DNA from: Acanthococcus lagerstroemiae
Taxonomy: Eukaryota; Arthropoda; Insecta; Hemiptera; Eriococcidae
DNA length: 64,000 bases
Assembly: GCA_031841125.1 (NCBI GenBank)
Contig: CM063114.1
Span: forward strand, 31,193,266 to 31,257,265
Direction of reading: 5' to 3'
Below, in pieces: positions 12,813 to 25,121 of this stretch. Under the pieces are notes generated by a model, which was not told the origin of the DNA, did no database searches, and saw only the letters and a program-made list of their open reading frames with translations. Both the position numbers and the translations under genes were made by a program. Positions within the stretch are counted from its first letter, which is position 1. Each line of letters opens with the position of its first letter.

Positions 12813-13042
12813 ACTTTGACACCTGGAAATTGACTTGAGAAGTTGGAAAAGTCCAACAAGTCAAAAGGTTTTCTTTTTGCTTTGATATTTGGGAATTTTG
12901 AGTTGAGTCATCAGTTTAAAAAATCCAGTAAGTCAATGAGAAGTTGTTGTTGTTATTATACTTGGGAATTTTTAGTTGAGTCAGTTGGAACTTTCACAAT
13001 TTCCCCCCCCCCTCCCCCGGAAAAATCTTTGGTATGTCCCTA
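12000..13042. mobile_element. Probable hAT-type element with tandem AGTTGGAAAA repeats
   Basis: The left end reads CAGGGACGTACC and the right end GGTATGTCCCTA, inverted copies with two mismatches in 12. G/C runs lie inside both ends. Flanking 8-mers are CCCAGGAC and GCCAAGAC (6 of 8 identical), consistent with an aged hAT target duplication. The interior is tandem units of TTGGGAATTTTGAGTTGAGT followed by AGTTGGAAAAATCCAATAAG, plus a long poly-T run at 12782-12808. No transposase remains are visible, so it would be non-autonomous. A matching terminal motif GGTATGTCCCTG occurs near 29955. Confidence 0.6.
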
Positions 13043-13869
13043 GCCAAGACTGTGTTTTTGGTCACTTCAAATTTCCTACTAATACTAAAGGAATTTCAGG
13101 ATGAAATGAATTTTCACATTTCTTTGTTTCAGTGCTATGAACAAGGCCTAAGAGTATTTTTAAAAGGTATAAAGGAGGGAATCGTTTACCGCGAAAAATT
13201 TTGTGTCCCCACAGGATAATTTTTAAGGAAAATTGAAAAAAAAAACACGAAAATTTCTGTTTGTAAATTTGAAACAAATTCAAATTGGGAACACCCGGTA
13301 GATTTTATTTTATTTTTCTTTGTAATAGTTTCTTTAACTGTCTTCTGTCATAACTAAAAATTTCCGCCAGTCCAACTATATAAGCAGTGCTGAGAACAAA
13401 ATTTCCCAGTAGTACCTACTATACATAATTTTTTCAAATACCCATTTCTTCGCCCCTTCAAACAAAAGAGCAAGCAAACATATCTACATGAGTTCAGGAA
13501 GTGTTGCATACTTACTCGGTTGTTGAGGAATCACATACTTTGACGCACCTGTGTTCCCAAAATTAAAAGACTCAGCAATTTCTGTTTTCTAAAAAAAAGT
13601 TTCCATTTTGAATGTGATAGGTAGTAAGTTTTTATTTTGCAATTGAGCTTTAAGAAGAGGATGAATCTTCACAGATTTTTTAAATCCCTGTAACGAAAGT
13701 ATGCTTCCCGCTATACAGCGCTCTCTAGTGGCTGCAGGCTGTAAGCTGGGAGAAGCGATAGGTTCCAACTACCCCGGATTTACTCTTACCCCGGTTCACC
13801 TTATAACTTTCTGTTGCTAATTGGGTGGTGGAATATGTGGACTAAGAAAGTGTAAATTACAAGAGTCAC
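13043..13869. other. Unassigned sequence
   Basis: AT-rich DNA with no recognised gene or repeat. The frames at 13034-13283 overlap on opposite strands and look random. Confidence 0.3.
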
Positions 13870-13960
13870 AAGAAAGATTCCCTCCGGCCACTGATACGAT
13901 ACTCGAGAGGGTAGTTTCCGGGCCCGGGGTGCGGTGTCTCAGGGCCACTTCGGCATTTTT
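13870..13960 (-). repeat. Dispersed repeat family R-A, copy 2 (reverse)
   Basis: This is the reverse complement of the block at 3763-3860, matching at GAGAGGGTAGTTTCCGGG and GGTGTCTCAGGGCC. A run of T and G follows at 13951-13977. Confidence 0.55.
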
Positions 13961-13977
13961 TTTTGGGGGGGGGGGTT

Positions 13978-16475
13978 GATCTTTGGTAAAAAAATTCAAA
14001 ATTTTCCCATAAACTTTCCATGAAAGAATTTTTGGTACCGAGTCATAAGATAATGCAGTGATGAGCATGCAATAATGTGTACAACTATTCATTTCCTATC
14101 CTTTTTGTTGAATGGACTTCATGAGTTTGAAAATTAAATGGGCTGTAAAAGGAATATCAGATTGTTTTGTTGGGTCTCCAGCAAGCATGAGAAGGTCAAT
14201 CGATTCTGGCAGGGCCCTCCTTAGAAAAAGGTAAATGTTCCAAGAAAAAAATCGGACGCTTTCATTTGAGACTTTTGTTTGCAAAAAAAAATCATACAAC
14301 TTTGACAGAGGGCCCTAAAATTAAATCTGGACGATGTGCTAGGGACCTCTTAAGTGCAGACAAATATCGCACGATTCTGGCAGAGGTCCTCCAAAAACGG
14401 TTAGATGATCCGAAGCAAGATCAGACAATTTAGCTGGAGACCCCTTGTATATAAAAAATGGTTGCACTGGTATAGGAGCGTCTCATACGAATGTCAAAAA
14501 TTGTTGATTCGGCCCTACGGATTTGGCAATTTTGTTGTTCTCCTAGTTGCTGGGAGCGTGACTTAGAGACCCATTTTAGAGGGATGTTCGTCTGCTTCTG
14601 TGATAAATCTACTACTGGGCAGATCAGTCCGGTACCTGTTGCTTACCTCTCCTCTCATGCAAAACAAATGAAGTTCCGACCTCTAGATTGAGACGTTACA
14701 AGCCACATTTATATTTTGTTCCCTTGGTCAAGGTCATAGCATTCTTAAAAAATAGTCTTCATATGTCTGACGAGATTTGATATAGTGTGAATAAATATTC
14801 GCGAGTCTCAGCGGAGTCGAAATGGGGCCTCATGGTATAACCTCAAGACTAGCCAAATCATCAACTATTTCGCACTCCTTTAACCAGACCTGTAACCAGG
14901 GAGGGACTAATGGGAGCAAGCTTCATCCTCCCCTCCCTCCGAGAAAATTGTGGCCCGTACCGAAATAGAAATTACAATTTCTCCCATCCTAGTTATAGCC
15001 TTCTTCCCTAAAGAAGTTCAAAAGTGTTTTTCGTCTCTCCCCAACTCTTTCGACACAAGCAGCTGATTAGGGATCTGTATTAGACCTTGATAGTCCATTT
15101 ATAATGTAAGTGGAACACCTCATGTCAAGGTGGAGAATCCGTAATAACTGCCAAGAGGCATCCGTGAGATGTCAGTAAGACAGCACAGTTTTGATTTCCC
15201 AATCCTCGTTTTTTTACGAGTATAACGCGCTGAAAATTATTGCCCTCGTTTTCTTGATTTTCCGATTCCCCAATTTTCCGTTACATAATTCGCGGTCAAC
15301 GTAATCAGCAGGTTGGTTGAAATATACTGTAGGATGCTGTTTCACTCACCGTATTCACTTTGTAAGAACGAATAAATTTGCGAAACTAAGAAGAACGGGA
15401 AAGTGTTCAGCGAGTTCCACATTCGAATTTTTTCTCCGGAGACTTACGACGAGTACGTCGAATTGTATCTATATCTTTTCCCTACGTCAGTAAGTGACTA
15501 AATTTTTTGGGAACAGACAGCAGGCGTGGCTCGATACCTATGTTAAACTTACATCTGCACCGTCTCTGATGATAAAAAAGGCGCTCACCGGAGTTCGTTC
15601 GCATTTTACGGTCGTTTCGCCTCTCTAAGAAGTGAAGAAAGGAAATGATAAATTTCTCGAGAGAATTACACTGGCCCGCTCGGCCTCGCACCCCGTGTTG
15701 CTTAATTAATTACCTTCGAATTTATTCCTGTTCGCTGTTTAAATAGGATAATCAAGTTCTAAATTATTATTATTCCTATTTCCCGGAGCTCATTCTGTTG
15801 ATTCGCCGGGAAACAGAATTAACGATAATCAGCGTATATTTATTATCAAATGATATTCTAGTTACCGTTGAGACAGCTCACGGTAAACTTTGAACAGAAT
15901 TTTGCCGAACTTTTCAGATTCTCAAATTCGATTTTCAGGAATGCTCAGTTGGACAAATGCTCGATTTTTTCGTGTGTATGCTCGAGAAACTCGGAGCAGT
16001 TGTTAAACTAGTGCTCGACTGTGTAATGGTCATGGAAACAGGTGTGGGAATCGATATGGGTAAAATTAGAGTTCCGGCACTGCTTCCTTTAGAAGTTCAA
16101 TAAATTTTCGAAATGATACTCATTCAACTTAACCAGAAATGTTTCAAATATTTTACTTTCTTGAGTGGCGGTGGTGATGGAACAGTAGGGTGCTTCACAA
16201 AACTGCTGACAAAAATGTAGGATTTTGGAATCGATTTTTAGATCGTTTTCTAGTTGCCGTAAAAGTTGAAGAACGGGGGGAGAGGGGACTGAAAGTAGAA
16301 AGAAAAAATGTACTGGTACACGGTGGCTATCACTTCTTGAGTTTCAGGGGTCGTGGAATTAAATTTTGCATGGAATTCGTATGTGTCATTGGGAGGGGGG
16401 AGGGGGGCGAATGAGAGTATTTTTCCTGATAGCATTTTCGCCTCCCAGACACTGTTTTATTGTTGCTAATAGCAT
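13978..16475. other. Unassigned sequence
   Basis: A stretch at 14160-14460 repeats GGACCTC / CAGGGCCCTCC / GATTCTGGCAGAGG phrases and looks like a weak degenerate repeat. From 15200 to 15900 the DNA is unique and CG-containing. No gene is supported. Confidence 0.35.
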
Positions 16476-17209
16476 CAGGACAGGAAAGCTGAAACATAAT
16501 GCTTAGCTTTCAGCTTATTTCTTCTAGATTAGAAGTATAAAGCTTAGCTTTTGACTTAACTTTTTTCGCATAGCTTTGGCTTTCAGCTTTTGCAAAATAA
16601 AGATTTCAGCTTCTGGTTTTCTTTTAGCGTCTCAGCAATTTTACTTATATAAGAGAAGATACCACACACTGAAATGACAAGCTTTCTCGAATTCCAACAT
16701 TTATACTTTTATTTCGATCATATCGAAACAATTTCCCGATAGAATCACTTTTGTGTTTCATACTTTCATAAAGTTAAACTCGTAAATTCATTAATTCACC
16801 ATTAAACGAATTTGACTTGTCTTCACGATCACAATCCCTGTATCATAAAATCACAAGATATCAGTAGCAACCGGCAACCAAACCGGCTACCAGCCGAAAA
16901 TTGAAAAAGTGATATCATAGGGATATATGGGATAAGAAAAGAAGTAACAAAAGAAAAGGGTTTTAGTGTCCACGTCAGAATATCATAACATATTAGAAGT
17001 TAGAAGTCATACTCAATGAGTATCACGAAATAATAACAACAAATGTGATAGTGGGAAAAGCCAAAAGAAGCTATAAAAATAAAGCTTAGCTTCAACTTTT
17101 ATCTTTTTTAAAACTATACTTCTGGCTTTGAGCTTTCAACTTTTGAAGCTGAAAAGCGTTTAGATATCGGGTCTTTAGCTTTTAGCTTTCGGTCTTCTTC
17201 CTGCCCCTG
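16476..17209. mobile_element. hAT-type non-autonomous element with 8-bp target duplication
   Basis: The 734-bp element starts CAGGACAGGAAAGCTGAAA and ends TTCTTCCTGCCCCTG, the inverse of CAGGGGCAGGAA. It is flanked on both sides by the identical 8-mer AATAGCAT (16468-16475 and 17210-17217), the target-site length typical of hAT transposons. Both subterminal zones, about 16500-16620 and 17065-17200, are built of variants of AAGCTTAGCTTTCAGCTTTT. The middle has no reading frame, so the element would depend on a transposase supplied elsewhere. Confidence 0.85.
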
Positions 17210-17294
17210 AATAGCATACGTGTTACTGAGTTCATAAAAAATGTTAATATCAGAACTGCCCCTTCCCCCTCAGTAATATAATTTGGATCTTCTT

Positions 17295-17757
17295 CTTCAA
17301 GTGCTATATATCCGTTGCCGAACATAGCCGATCGCGGTTTCTTACGCTTACCTTTTCTGGAAGGGGTTAGTCGAGGTAGTTTGCTATTTTGCCATTGCTT
17401 TCACCACGGTTTATTGTGTTAGACTTTTCCTTCTCCGGGCTCAAGACTGTTCAGACTCAGTTTGCTTACTAACCACGTGTATTCACAACGTTGAGTCAGC
17501 TGTCTACGATTTGCATTCGCACAGTACCGAATTTTTCTGATCTGGTGGTAACACCATGCGATTGTAATAATTCGTCCGTTCGATTTGGCGGGTTTACAGG
17601 GCGCGATATCTTTCTACTGCGATTGATACCGTAGTCGATCTGTTTATTAGGGTGTTAGTGGGGGTAGTCGAATATCTCTAGCTTTCTAGCGCGTGTGGGA
17701 CTCGAACCTAAGACGCTAGGACTGCGAAGCGGCACATTACCCTCGGCCTTAGAGTGA
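17295..17757 (-). mobile_element. SINE-1, copy 1 (tRNA-derived, reverse)
   Basis: On the minus strand an A-box-like AAGGCCGAGGGTAATGTG and a B box AGGTTCGAGTCCC form a tRNA-like head, with CCGCTTCGCAGTCCTAGCGT between them. A body of about 380 bp follows and is shared with the copies at 32613-33070 and 45596-46815. Shared body motifs include GTTACCACCAGATCAGAAAA, AAGGAAAANTCTAAC, GGCAAACTACCTCGACTAAC and AACCGCGA followed by CATCCGGCA-like sequence. These three copies define the family; the head is degenerate and likely inactive. Confidence 0.8.
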
Positions 17758-20265
17758 TCATTGAATATAATTGCAGGATTTAAACATTGAAGAAAAAAGG
17801 TATGATGGGATAATTTCGCACCATAAAGCATCGCGTATGTGATTTTCTGAGTCGCTAATCTTGGAAATTGTACTCGTAATCCAGTTTCAACTGGTGTCCT
17901 AAAATTGCATTTTTTGAGTTACGTTGATTTTTATGGGGTGAGGGAGGCTCAAATAAGTCCTAAAAGACCCACGGACCTACTTTTTCAGCATTTGCATCAA
18001 GTCCGAAAAACAGGAGTACGTCACTGAAAGAGTCATAAAAATTTTAAGTAAATCTGAAAAAGTATTGAAAGACTCTTAACGAGTTTTAAACAAGTTCCAA
18101 TAATATTCTATTGTTCTAATTCCAGGTATGTTTTCTAGTTAATTTAAAAAGACATCAACCAAAATTACTGTTAAATCAAAAAATTTTGAAGGGTTCCTCA
18201 ACAGAGTGAACCCTAGGACTCCCGTAAGAAAATTTGCACTTTTGCTTTAAAAAAATTTTGAAATTAGAATTTTGAAGAAAACAAATCATTCGACTACAAA
18301 ATTGTCCTCTGTACTGCAACTAAGAAGCACCTACGCGGAATTTGGTGAAAACATTTTCTGGTCACTAGTCGGTGATTCATTACTTTTGGGTAAATGTGAA
18401 CTTCTTAATTAGAGCGCACACAGATATGATAAAATAAATACAAATCTGTTTAAATTATTCCCAGACACATTACATATATTTTTGATGTTAGTTTGATCCA
18501 CCCCTCCCCACCCCACCGAATAGGCTCCTGTAGGGGTCAATCTAAAAATTAGAGGTAGGCACTTCAGATGTATATAAAATAGGGTTTTATGAGTCGCTGA
18601 ATTCATTTTTGAGGTTATTTCTTTAATCATTCCCACTAACAGTGTTCCACAGGGGGTGAAATGTGCAATCATCAATGTTAGATTTTGCACCATCTGGTTG
18701 ACAGTTTAAGTTTGACTGTGTAGATCACATTACAGGAGTACTAAAAAGAAACTATTTCGTATTTTTTTTTTCTTATATTCGCAAGAAGTTTTTGTTCATC
18801 ATACATTGCTCTTTTAATTGGCTCATTTGAAATACGTGCACTATGAGCCGAAAAAAACGTCGATTACGAGGCATGAATTCGTATTTTTAAGCCTCTCTTT
18901 CAAAACCCATTGTAACGCCGAAGTACCGTAATATCAAGTCTGCAATTTTTCATCTTCCACGGGGTGTCTGTATAAAGTTGTCTCGAGTTGAACTTTTACA
19001 GCATAAAAATATACCCTTAACGAGACACAGATTTGGGTTATATTTCTTTCGAATGCAAGCACGGGGAAAGAATTCCACTTTCGTAGATTCAGCGTATATT
19101 TGATGTTACAAAATTTCTCGTTCTATTTGACTCTGCGACAGAAACCTTACATACCTATCCACCCAAAAATGATTACTTCAGCGACATTATCGAGGCGCTT
19201 ATTCGCGTTCCCTGTAGGACTTACGCAGCACTGAAAGGCTCTCATATATGTCCAATTATAGTTTCAGCTGTAAGGGTTACGCATTGATGTTAGAAATGCG
19301 AATTTTAATGCACGATACACGATTTTTTCGACACGCAATACTTTGGTAATTCTACCTCGTAGAAGCTCCAATCTCGAATGTAGGCCGTACGAATATAGCC
19401 AGAAAATGACAATTATTAGGCAAGTTTTCGTAGTACGAAGACAGATTTTTAAATGCCTGAACCGGAGAGATACAAACCGCTCTGCGATAAATAATGCATA
19501 AAAACCTCGAATACTACATTGTGATATCTCGATTCTAGCGACCGAAACGGTGGAAGAAATTGTGAAGTCTACAATGTGAGCGAGCAAGCATGTCTGAGAG
19601 AGGCAGGGGAGAAAAAGAAAGAAAAAAAATCGGTATCCATTCTTTGAAAAGGACGATTAAAAATCGAAAACTGAGTTATACCGTTGAGCGTCACGTGTCA
19701 GTGAAGCGCAAATAGTTTTCACCGAATAAAGGAAAATTCTGTAGTATAGAATGAACTCTTCACCACCATCATCATATTAATTTCAAGTCTTTAACAACCT
19801 ACAATGATATCAAAATGTCTTTGTCTTATATGTTTTCAATCCCTGGTACACAGTTTTTATAGACTAACTTCACAAACTAGAAGCGAGCCAGACACTCGCT
19901 TCTCCAAGACACACACACAAGTCCTTTATTTCAAAAACGCCGATTTTCTAAAACGTAAATTTCAGGAAACCACATGAAAAATGTCAGAAATAATTAGCAG
20001 TTTTCATTATTTCAACAAAAGTAAAATGAAAAATTGAAAGGTAAATAACGTATAAAAGGTTGTAAAGTTTTTCCCCCTTTTCTTCTCTTAATAATAGAAG
20101 TAATTCGTTGTACGAAAACAAAATACCTAAGCAGGAGGGAGGGAAGGAGGTCGAAATAAAGGAACAAAAATATCTTAGCCATTCCTACATTTTACCGACT
20201 GACATTGAAAATACTAACTCCGTTATGAAAATTTTTTTCATTCAAGTAAAAAATGAATTTTTGAA
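17758..20265. other. Unassigned sequence
   Basis: AT-rich DNA. Around 18010-18120 there are loose repeats of the AAAGACTCTTAACGAG type, like those at 44.8-45.4 kb. A small GAAGCGAG...CTCGCTTC hairpin lies near 19880-19902. No gene is supported. Confidence 0.3.
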
Positions 20266-20540
20266 GCGAAGCTTCTTTACACAAGTTCAGGATGGGTAGT
20301 TTACAGTGGAAAAAGTGAAACGAACGCAAACGCAAAAACATGCAACGGAAGTGACGTGATAAGGCCCAACCCACATGTAGTGAAATACAGAGTGAAAGAG
20401 AGAGGAAGCGCGTATGTGAAACCTGGCTGCTTCCCCTCCACACCTCCGTTACCAGTTTTCTGTCAGTTAACATTCAGTACACGCACACACTGACTGATGC
20501 AGCAACTCGCTCACAGTGCTGCCAGATCGGGTAATTTGAA
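20266..20540 (+). repeat. Dispersed repeat family R-C, copy 1
   Basis: About 270 bp matching 29535-29815 in inverse orientation. Shared stretches include TCAGGATGGGTAGTTTA, ACGAACGCAAACGC, AACATGCAACGGAAGTGACG and ACACTGACTGATGCAGCAA. The two copies lie 9 kb apart and point in opposite directions. The element class is unknown. Confidence 0.7.
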
Positions 20541-21530
20541 ATCGTAATTGGCGACTTGAAATCTTGACGACAGAGGCAACTGGCAAGTTGCTAATTGGGC
20601 TAAAGATATCATGCTCGATACTGTTGGAAGAATTAAGAGACTGAAAGTTTGAAAAGGCTGACAGTGATTTAAAATATTGAGACCATAACAAGGAGAAACT
20701 AAGAAGACTGGAAAGAGATTAAGGAGCTGCTTGAATAGAAAAGTGGACATGAATCAGGGGAGTCAAATGAGTAGGGGAGAACTGAAAAACTAAGACGTAT
20801 CATTGTCTTCTTGTGTCCGTTTTTCCCCCAGATTTTTTCAGTCCATTTGGCAACTCTTTCATAACGAACAAATTATTTAAAAAAAAAAGTTCAATATGGA
20901 GTCTGACAGAAAATTGTACAGTACTTTCACGTCATGAAATTTTCTTCAAAATTCCCTGACTTTTTCGATTTCTTCTTTTTTTTTTTAAATTCCCTGACTT
21001 CTTCCTGACTTTTCCCGGTTTTCCAGAAACTGGCTACCCTGATTTATTATCTTACAAATAATAGCAATCAAAACAAAGCATAGAATTTGTAATGTGCTTC
21101 ATCCGTACGATTTTTCACATCCGCGTATAAATTATGTAGAATACTTTTTTTATAGGAATTTCCACACGAAAGATTTAAATTAACTATAAGATTTTAATGT
21201 AATAATAATTAATATCGCATGTACGGGAAATATTTTTAATATTTATAATAATCGATTATTATGTACTAATCAAACTTGTGGTGGTATCCGAATATAAATA
21301 ATTACACCTATTTTTTTTTACGAGTTTCATCTCAGCGAGGTTTTTTCGTGTTGTTTTTCCACTAACATGGCATACTTTTCGATTTTTTCATCGTGATTAA
21401 ACGTCCCAAGCACTTGAAACATACCAACCTAATTCAAAAAATGTCATACCGTACAAAAAATTTACAAATTTTTACTAAAAAAATTGAATTTGAAAACGAA
21501 ATGCGACGCGATATCAATGTAAATCAATGG
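20541..21530. other. Unassigned AT-rich sequence
   Basis: Nothing convincing is visible. A phrase around TTCCCTGACTTTTTCGATTT is repeated at 20950-21025. Confidence 0.3.
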
Positions 21531-23303
21531 TGTACATTAGGGTGTCCCTTATTTTACAAGTTTTCGCCAATTGATTAGGGTCGCGCTAAAATTTGTTCCA
21601 ATGGACCTAGAAACTCGCCACAAAAAATTTGAACTCAATCTAAGGTTATTAACCAGTGCCGCTTTGACCTTGAAGTTATGATGTATAATACTGAGATTTT
21701 CAAAAACCGCGAATATCTCGGAACATATCAACTTCAGGACCGAAATGCATATAACATAAAATGCCCCATGTTAAATTTTCTATAAGAAAGATCCAATACA
21801 ACTTTTCTGTGGAACGCATATTCACCGAGGTAATCGCAAAAATATGTGACAGTTTCGAGGAACGTGACTTTTATTTTTTCTTTCATAACTACTGATCTTT
21901 AGTAGCTAAATCGTACTTATCTAAAAAAATATCCACTTTAGAACCAAAATGCAAGTAACATAAAATGTCCCTTGTTAAATTTTCTATAAAGAGGTCCCAT
22001 ACAACTTCTCTTTAGGAAACGTATTTATCGAGATAATCGCAAAAATGCATGGAATTTTTGGAAAAGCTAGATTTTTCCAATTATCTTATAGCTGCAGTAT
22101 CTATTAATGTCGGATAATGCGTACTACAATGATGAGATGAAGAAAAACATGTGTAGAAGTAGTTACGTTGCTCATGCAAGTAAGAAAACATAACAAGTTG
22201 AAGGGGTGACGATGGACACATATGTTTTGTTTGCGATTGTTGGAAGCTTGTATTTGCAAAAAGTAAAACTGTTGGTCTGACCCTAATAGTGATGAAACAT
22301 TTGCGGAAGAGCCTGAAATTGAAACGTTAACTAGGCATCCATGAGCCATAACTAATTCCAATGTTTTTATTGAGTCTTGAGCATTCCAAAATTCATTTAG
22401 AGACTTGACATGGCGAACTTGAGACGATGTACAATCAACAATAGGAAACAGCGATTTGCCCATAGGAAATGACAATGAATTCTGAAAATATGTGACTGTT
22501 CCTTAACAGCACAATCTTATATCTTGTGCGCAGTGTTGACCATTGTTGATATACATACATACATAATCCAAGGTCTACTCTATAGTAGGTACCCAACAAA
22601 CTGTCATGGGCGTAGCCAAGTGGGGGGGGGGGACAAACTGGGGCACTTCCCTCAGTAGACAGAGACTGAATTTATACTGTAGTACGCCTTATCCGACATT
22701 AATAGATATTTCAGCTGTAAAATAATTAGAAAAACCTAGGTTTTTTCGAAAATTTCAAGCATTTTTCCGATTATTTCGATAAATATATTTTCTAAAGAAA
22801 AGTTATATAGAACCTTTTTATAGAAAATTTAACAAGGGACATTTTATGTTATTTGCATTTTGGTCCTAAAGTGGATATTTTTCTAGATAAGTGCGATTTA
22901 GCTACTAAAGATCAGTTATGGAAAAAAAAGCAAAAAAAAAAAGCCGCGTTCCTCAAAACTGTCACACATTTTTTTGCGATTATCTCGGCGAATATGCGTT
23001 GTAGAGAAAAGTTGTATGGGATCTTTTTAATGGAAAATTTAACATGGAGCATTTTATGTTATATGCATTTCGGCCCTGAAGTTGATATGTTCCGAGATAT
23101 TCGGTTTTTTTTTTTTTTTTTTTTGTTTTTTTTTGTAAAATCTAAGTATTATACATAATTTCGAGGTCAAAGCGGTATGGGTTAATGACCTCAGATTAAG
23201 CTCAAATTTTTTGTGGCGAGTTTCTAGGTCCATTGGAACAAATTTTAGCGCGACCCTAATCAGTTGGCAAAAACTTGTAAAATAAGGGACACTGTAATGT
23301 ACA
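21531..23303. mobile_element. Long foldback element, ~600-bp inverted arms
   Basis: The left arm at 21531-22128 is the reverse complement of the right arm at 22678-23303, allowing for small indels and a poly-T run at 23105-23136. The outer ends read TGTACATTAGGGTGTCCCTT and its inverse around AAGGGACACTGTAATGTACA. The inner ends read TTAATGTCGGATAA and TTATCCGACATTAAT. Each arm also holds an internal duplication of about 230 bp: GGACCGAAATGCATATAACA is echoed by AGAACCAAAATGCAAGTAAC. The 549-bp centre contains a G-run next to GGGCGTAGCCAAGTGG, which looks like a hAT-type scar, and a minus-strand frame of 123 codons that I do not recognise. This is probably a foldback-type DNA transposon; its superfamily is unresolved. 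A transcript through it would form a very long hairpin. Confidence 0.85.
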
Positions 23304-23864
23304 TAGAAGGCGAAGCGCCATCATCTTCGCAACTTGCTAATTCAATGCCTCCACATTAGCAACAGTGAAAAGTCCAGATATAGTAGTTAACGTCTGTGCT
23401 GAAAATAGACAGAAAAATCGTACCAGTAGGTAATAGTAGAGGGTAGTTGTGGTAACCACAGGGAAAAAACGGTCGTATTGGTGCCAATTTTTTGCCTTTC
23501 TCCAGTTGTGAGGGAAAAAAACAAAAAATTCAAACATAGAAGACTTTTCAAAATTTGACCATAACTCAATCCCTTCAAAAGTAAGAGTATGCAATCTACG
23601 TATTGTCGGGGTAGGTTGCCTACTTACCAGGTGGAAGGAGGTCATTGTAAAAGAGACACTCGGTATTTGTGTCCTTACTGACAAAATTGAATTCTGAACA
23701 TTTAGAATGACGCGACGTACAAAAGAACATTAGGAGCTGAAAAGACATGCTTAAGGATTGTTAGGATCCAGCCCCAAAACATCTTGGTTGTCGCATTTCA
23801 GTCCCTGCATTCGAATGGTGCCATATTTTATTCTCGTTTTTTCCCCTATTTACAAAAAATTATC
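23304..23864. other. Unassigned sequence
   Basis: No gene or repeat recognised. Overlapping minus-strand frames at 23337-23684 are compositionally random. Confidence 0.3.
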
Positions 23865-23872
23865 ATCTACAC

Positions 23873-25113
23873 CAGAGGTGGATAAGTTCACGAACTTTAA
23901 AAATCGTTCACGTTCACCTAAAAGTTTGCTCGTTCACGTTCAGTTCACGTTCACCTACAAATATAGTAGTTCACGTTCACGTTCTGTTGCTGTTTGCTGT
24001 TTGTGAACGAGTGAACGGCGTTCACATCCTTTCTAATTTTCGTGGTATTCTTTATTTCAGTCTTGATTTCACAACGCGCCCATCCCTGCTAATACGAAAA
24101 GTTATTCCTAGACCCGAATTCCACCCAGCTGTAAGAAGCTAGTCTATCTTGCAGTTATAAAGATAAAAGTTATCAGAATATAGCATTTCTGATGTCTTAT
24201 GTTATGCTCTTGCCTCAGTTAATCTGAAATATTAAAATTTTTGTAATTTTTTTTTATTCAGTCACTTCAATATTTTGAGGTGAATCACATACACGGAACT
24301 AGATAATTATTTCTGTAGGGGGGGCTGATTTTGCATGTGGGGGCTCAGCTCCCTGAATCCTTCTTCTCTAGTTCCATCAAGAGAGAATCATCATTTTTTG
24401 GCTTTTATTCATGTTCGCCCATACTACACAACAGCATAAAAACAATGGGAGGAAGTTATATGGTTTTAGCTGTATTTTGAATGCTGAATGCGATGGTCTT
24501 ATCCATTTTTCTCGAGAACTTCTCGTTTTCCATATTCAAAATTAAAATGTTTACGTTTTATTCCTTTTTGTTGTGCAGGAATAGCTAAACTGATACTGAT
24601 AACGCGTATAGTTGTTCGATCAGTAGTATCATCTTGATGATACTAAAATTTGCATGATAGGAAAAAACAATGAACTGTAATAAAAAAATCAAATCGGCAT
24701 TGAATTCCTCGTTGAAAATACATGTAGAATCATGTATTCTCATGCCATTGTTTTTCGAAAAATTTCAAATTGTTGTGTAGTGTAATATTTACCTCACATT
24801 ACTCTTAGTAGAAATTTTCTACAGCAACACTGCAAAATTTTTTTTAAATTGCGACAGCAAAACTAAACCAAACAAAATAGATAAAATTACAGTAGGCTAA
24901 TGCGTGAAGGGGAGCACCATTTTGCATCTCGCCTTCATTTCTTCAGAAAGGAAAGAAATCTCGTTCACTTTCGTTCACTCGTTCACGTCGTCAGAAATTT
25001 CGTTCACGTTCACGTTCACTCTTAAATATATCATTCTCGTTCACGTTCATGTTCACTCTTAAATATATCATTCTCGTTCACGTTCGTCAAAAATGGGAAC
25101 GTATCCACCTCTG
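23873..25113. mobile_element. hAT-type element with GTTCAC-rich ends
   Basis: The 1241-bp element begins CAGAGGTGGATAAGTTC and ends GAACGTATCCACCTCTG, inverted ends matching over 16 of 17 bases. Both flanks carry the identical 8-mer ATCTACAC (23865-23872 and 25114-25121), as expected for hAT. Both subterminal zones (23890-24030 and 24960-25095) are rich in GTTCAC and CGTTCACGTTCAC units, with a short tandem at the right that includes CTCTTAAATATATCATTCTC twice. The middle has no transposase frame. A G-rich segment at 24315-24350, near GGAACTAG and CTAGTTCC, may be a further nested insertion. Confidence 0.88.
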
Positions 25114-25121
25114 ATCTACAC

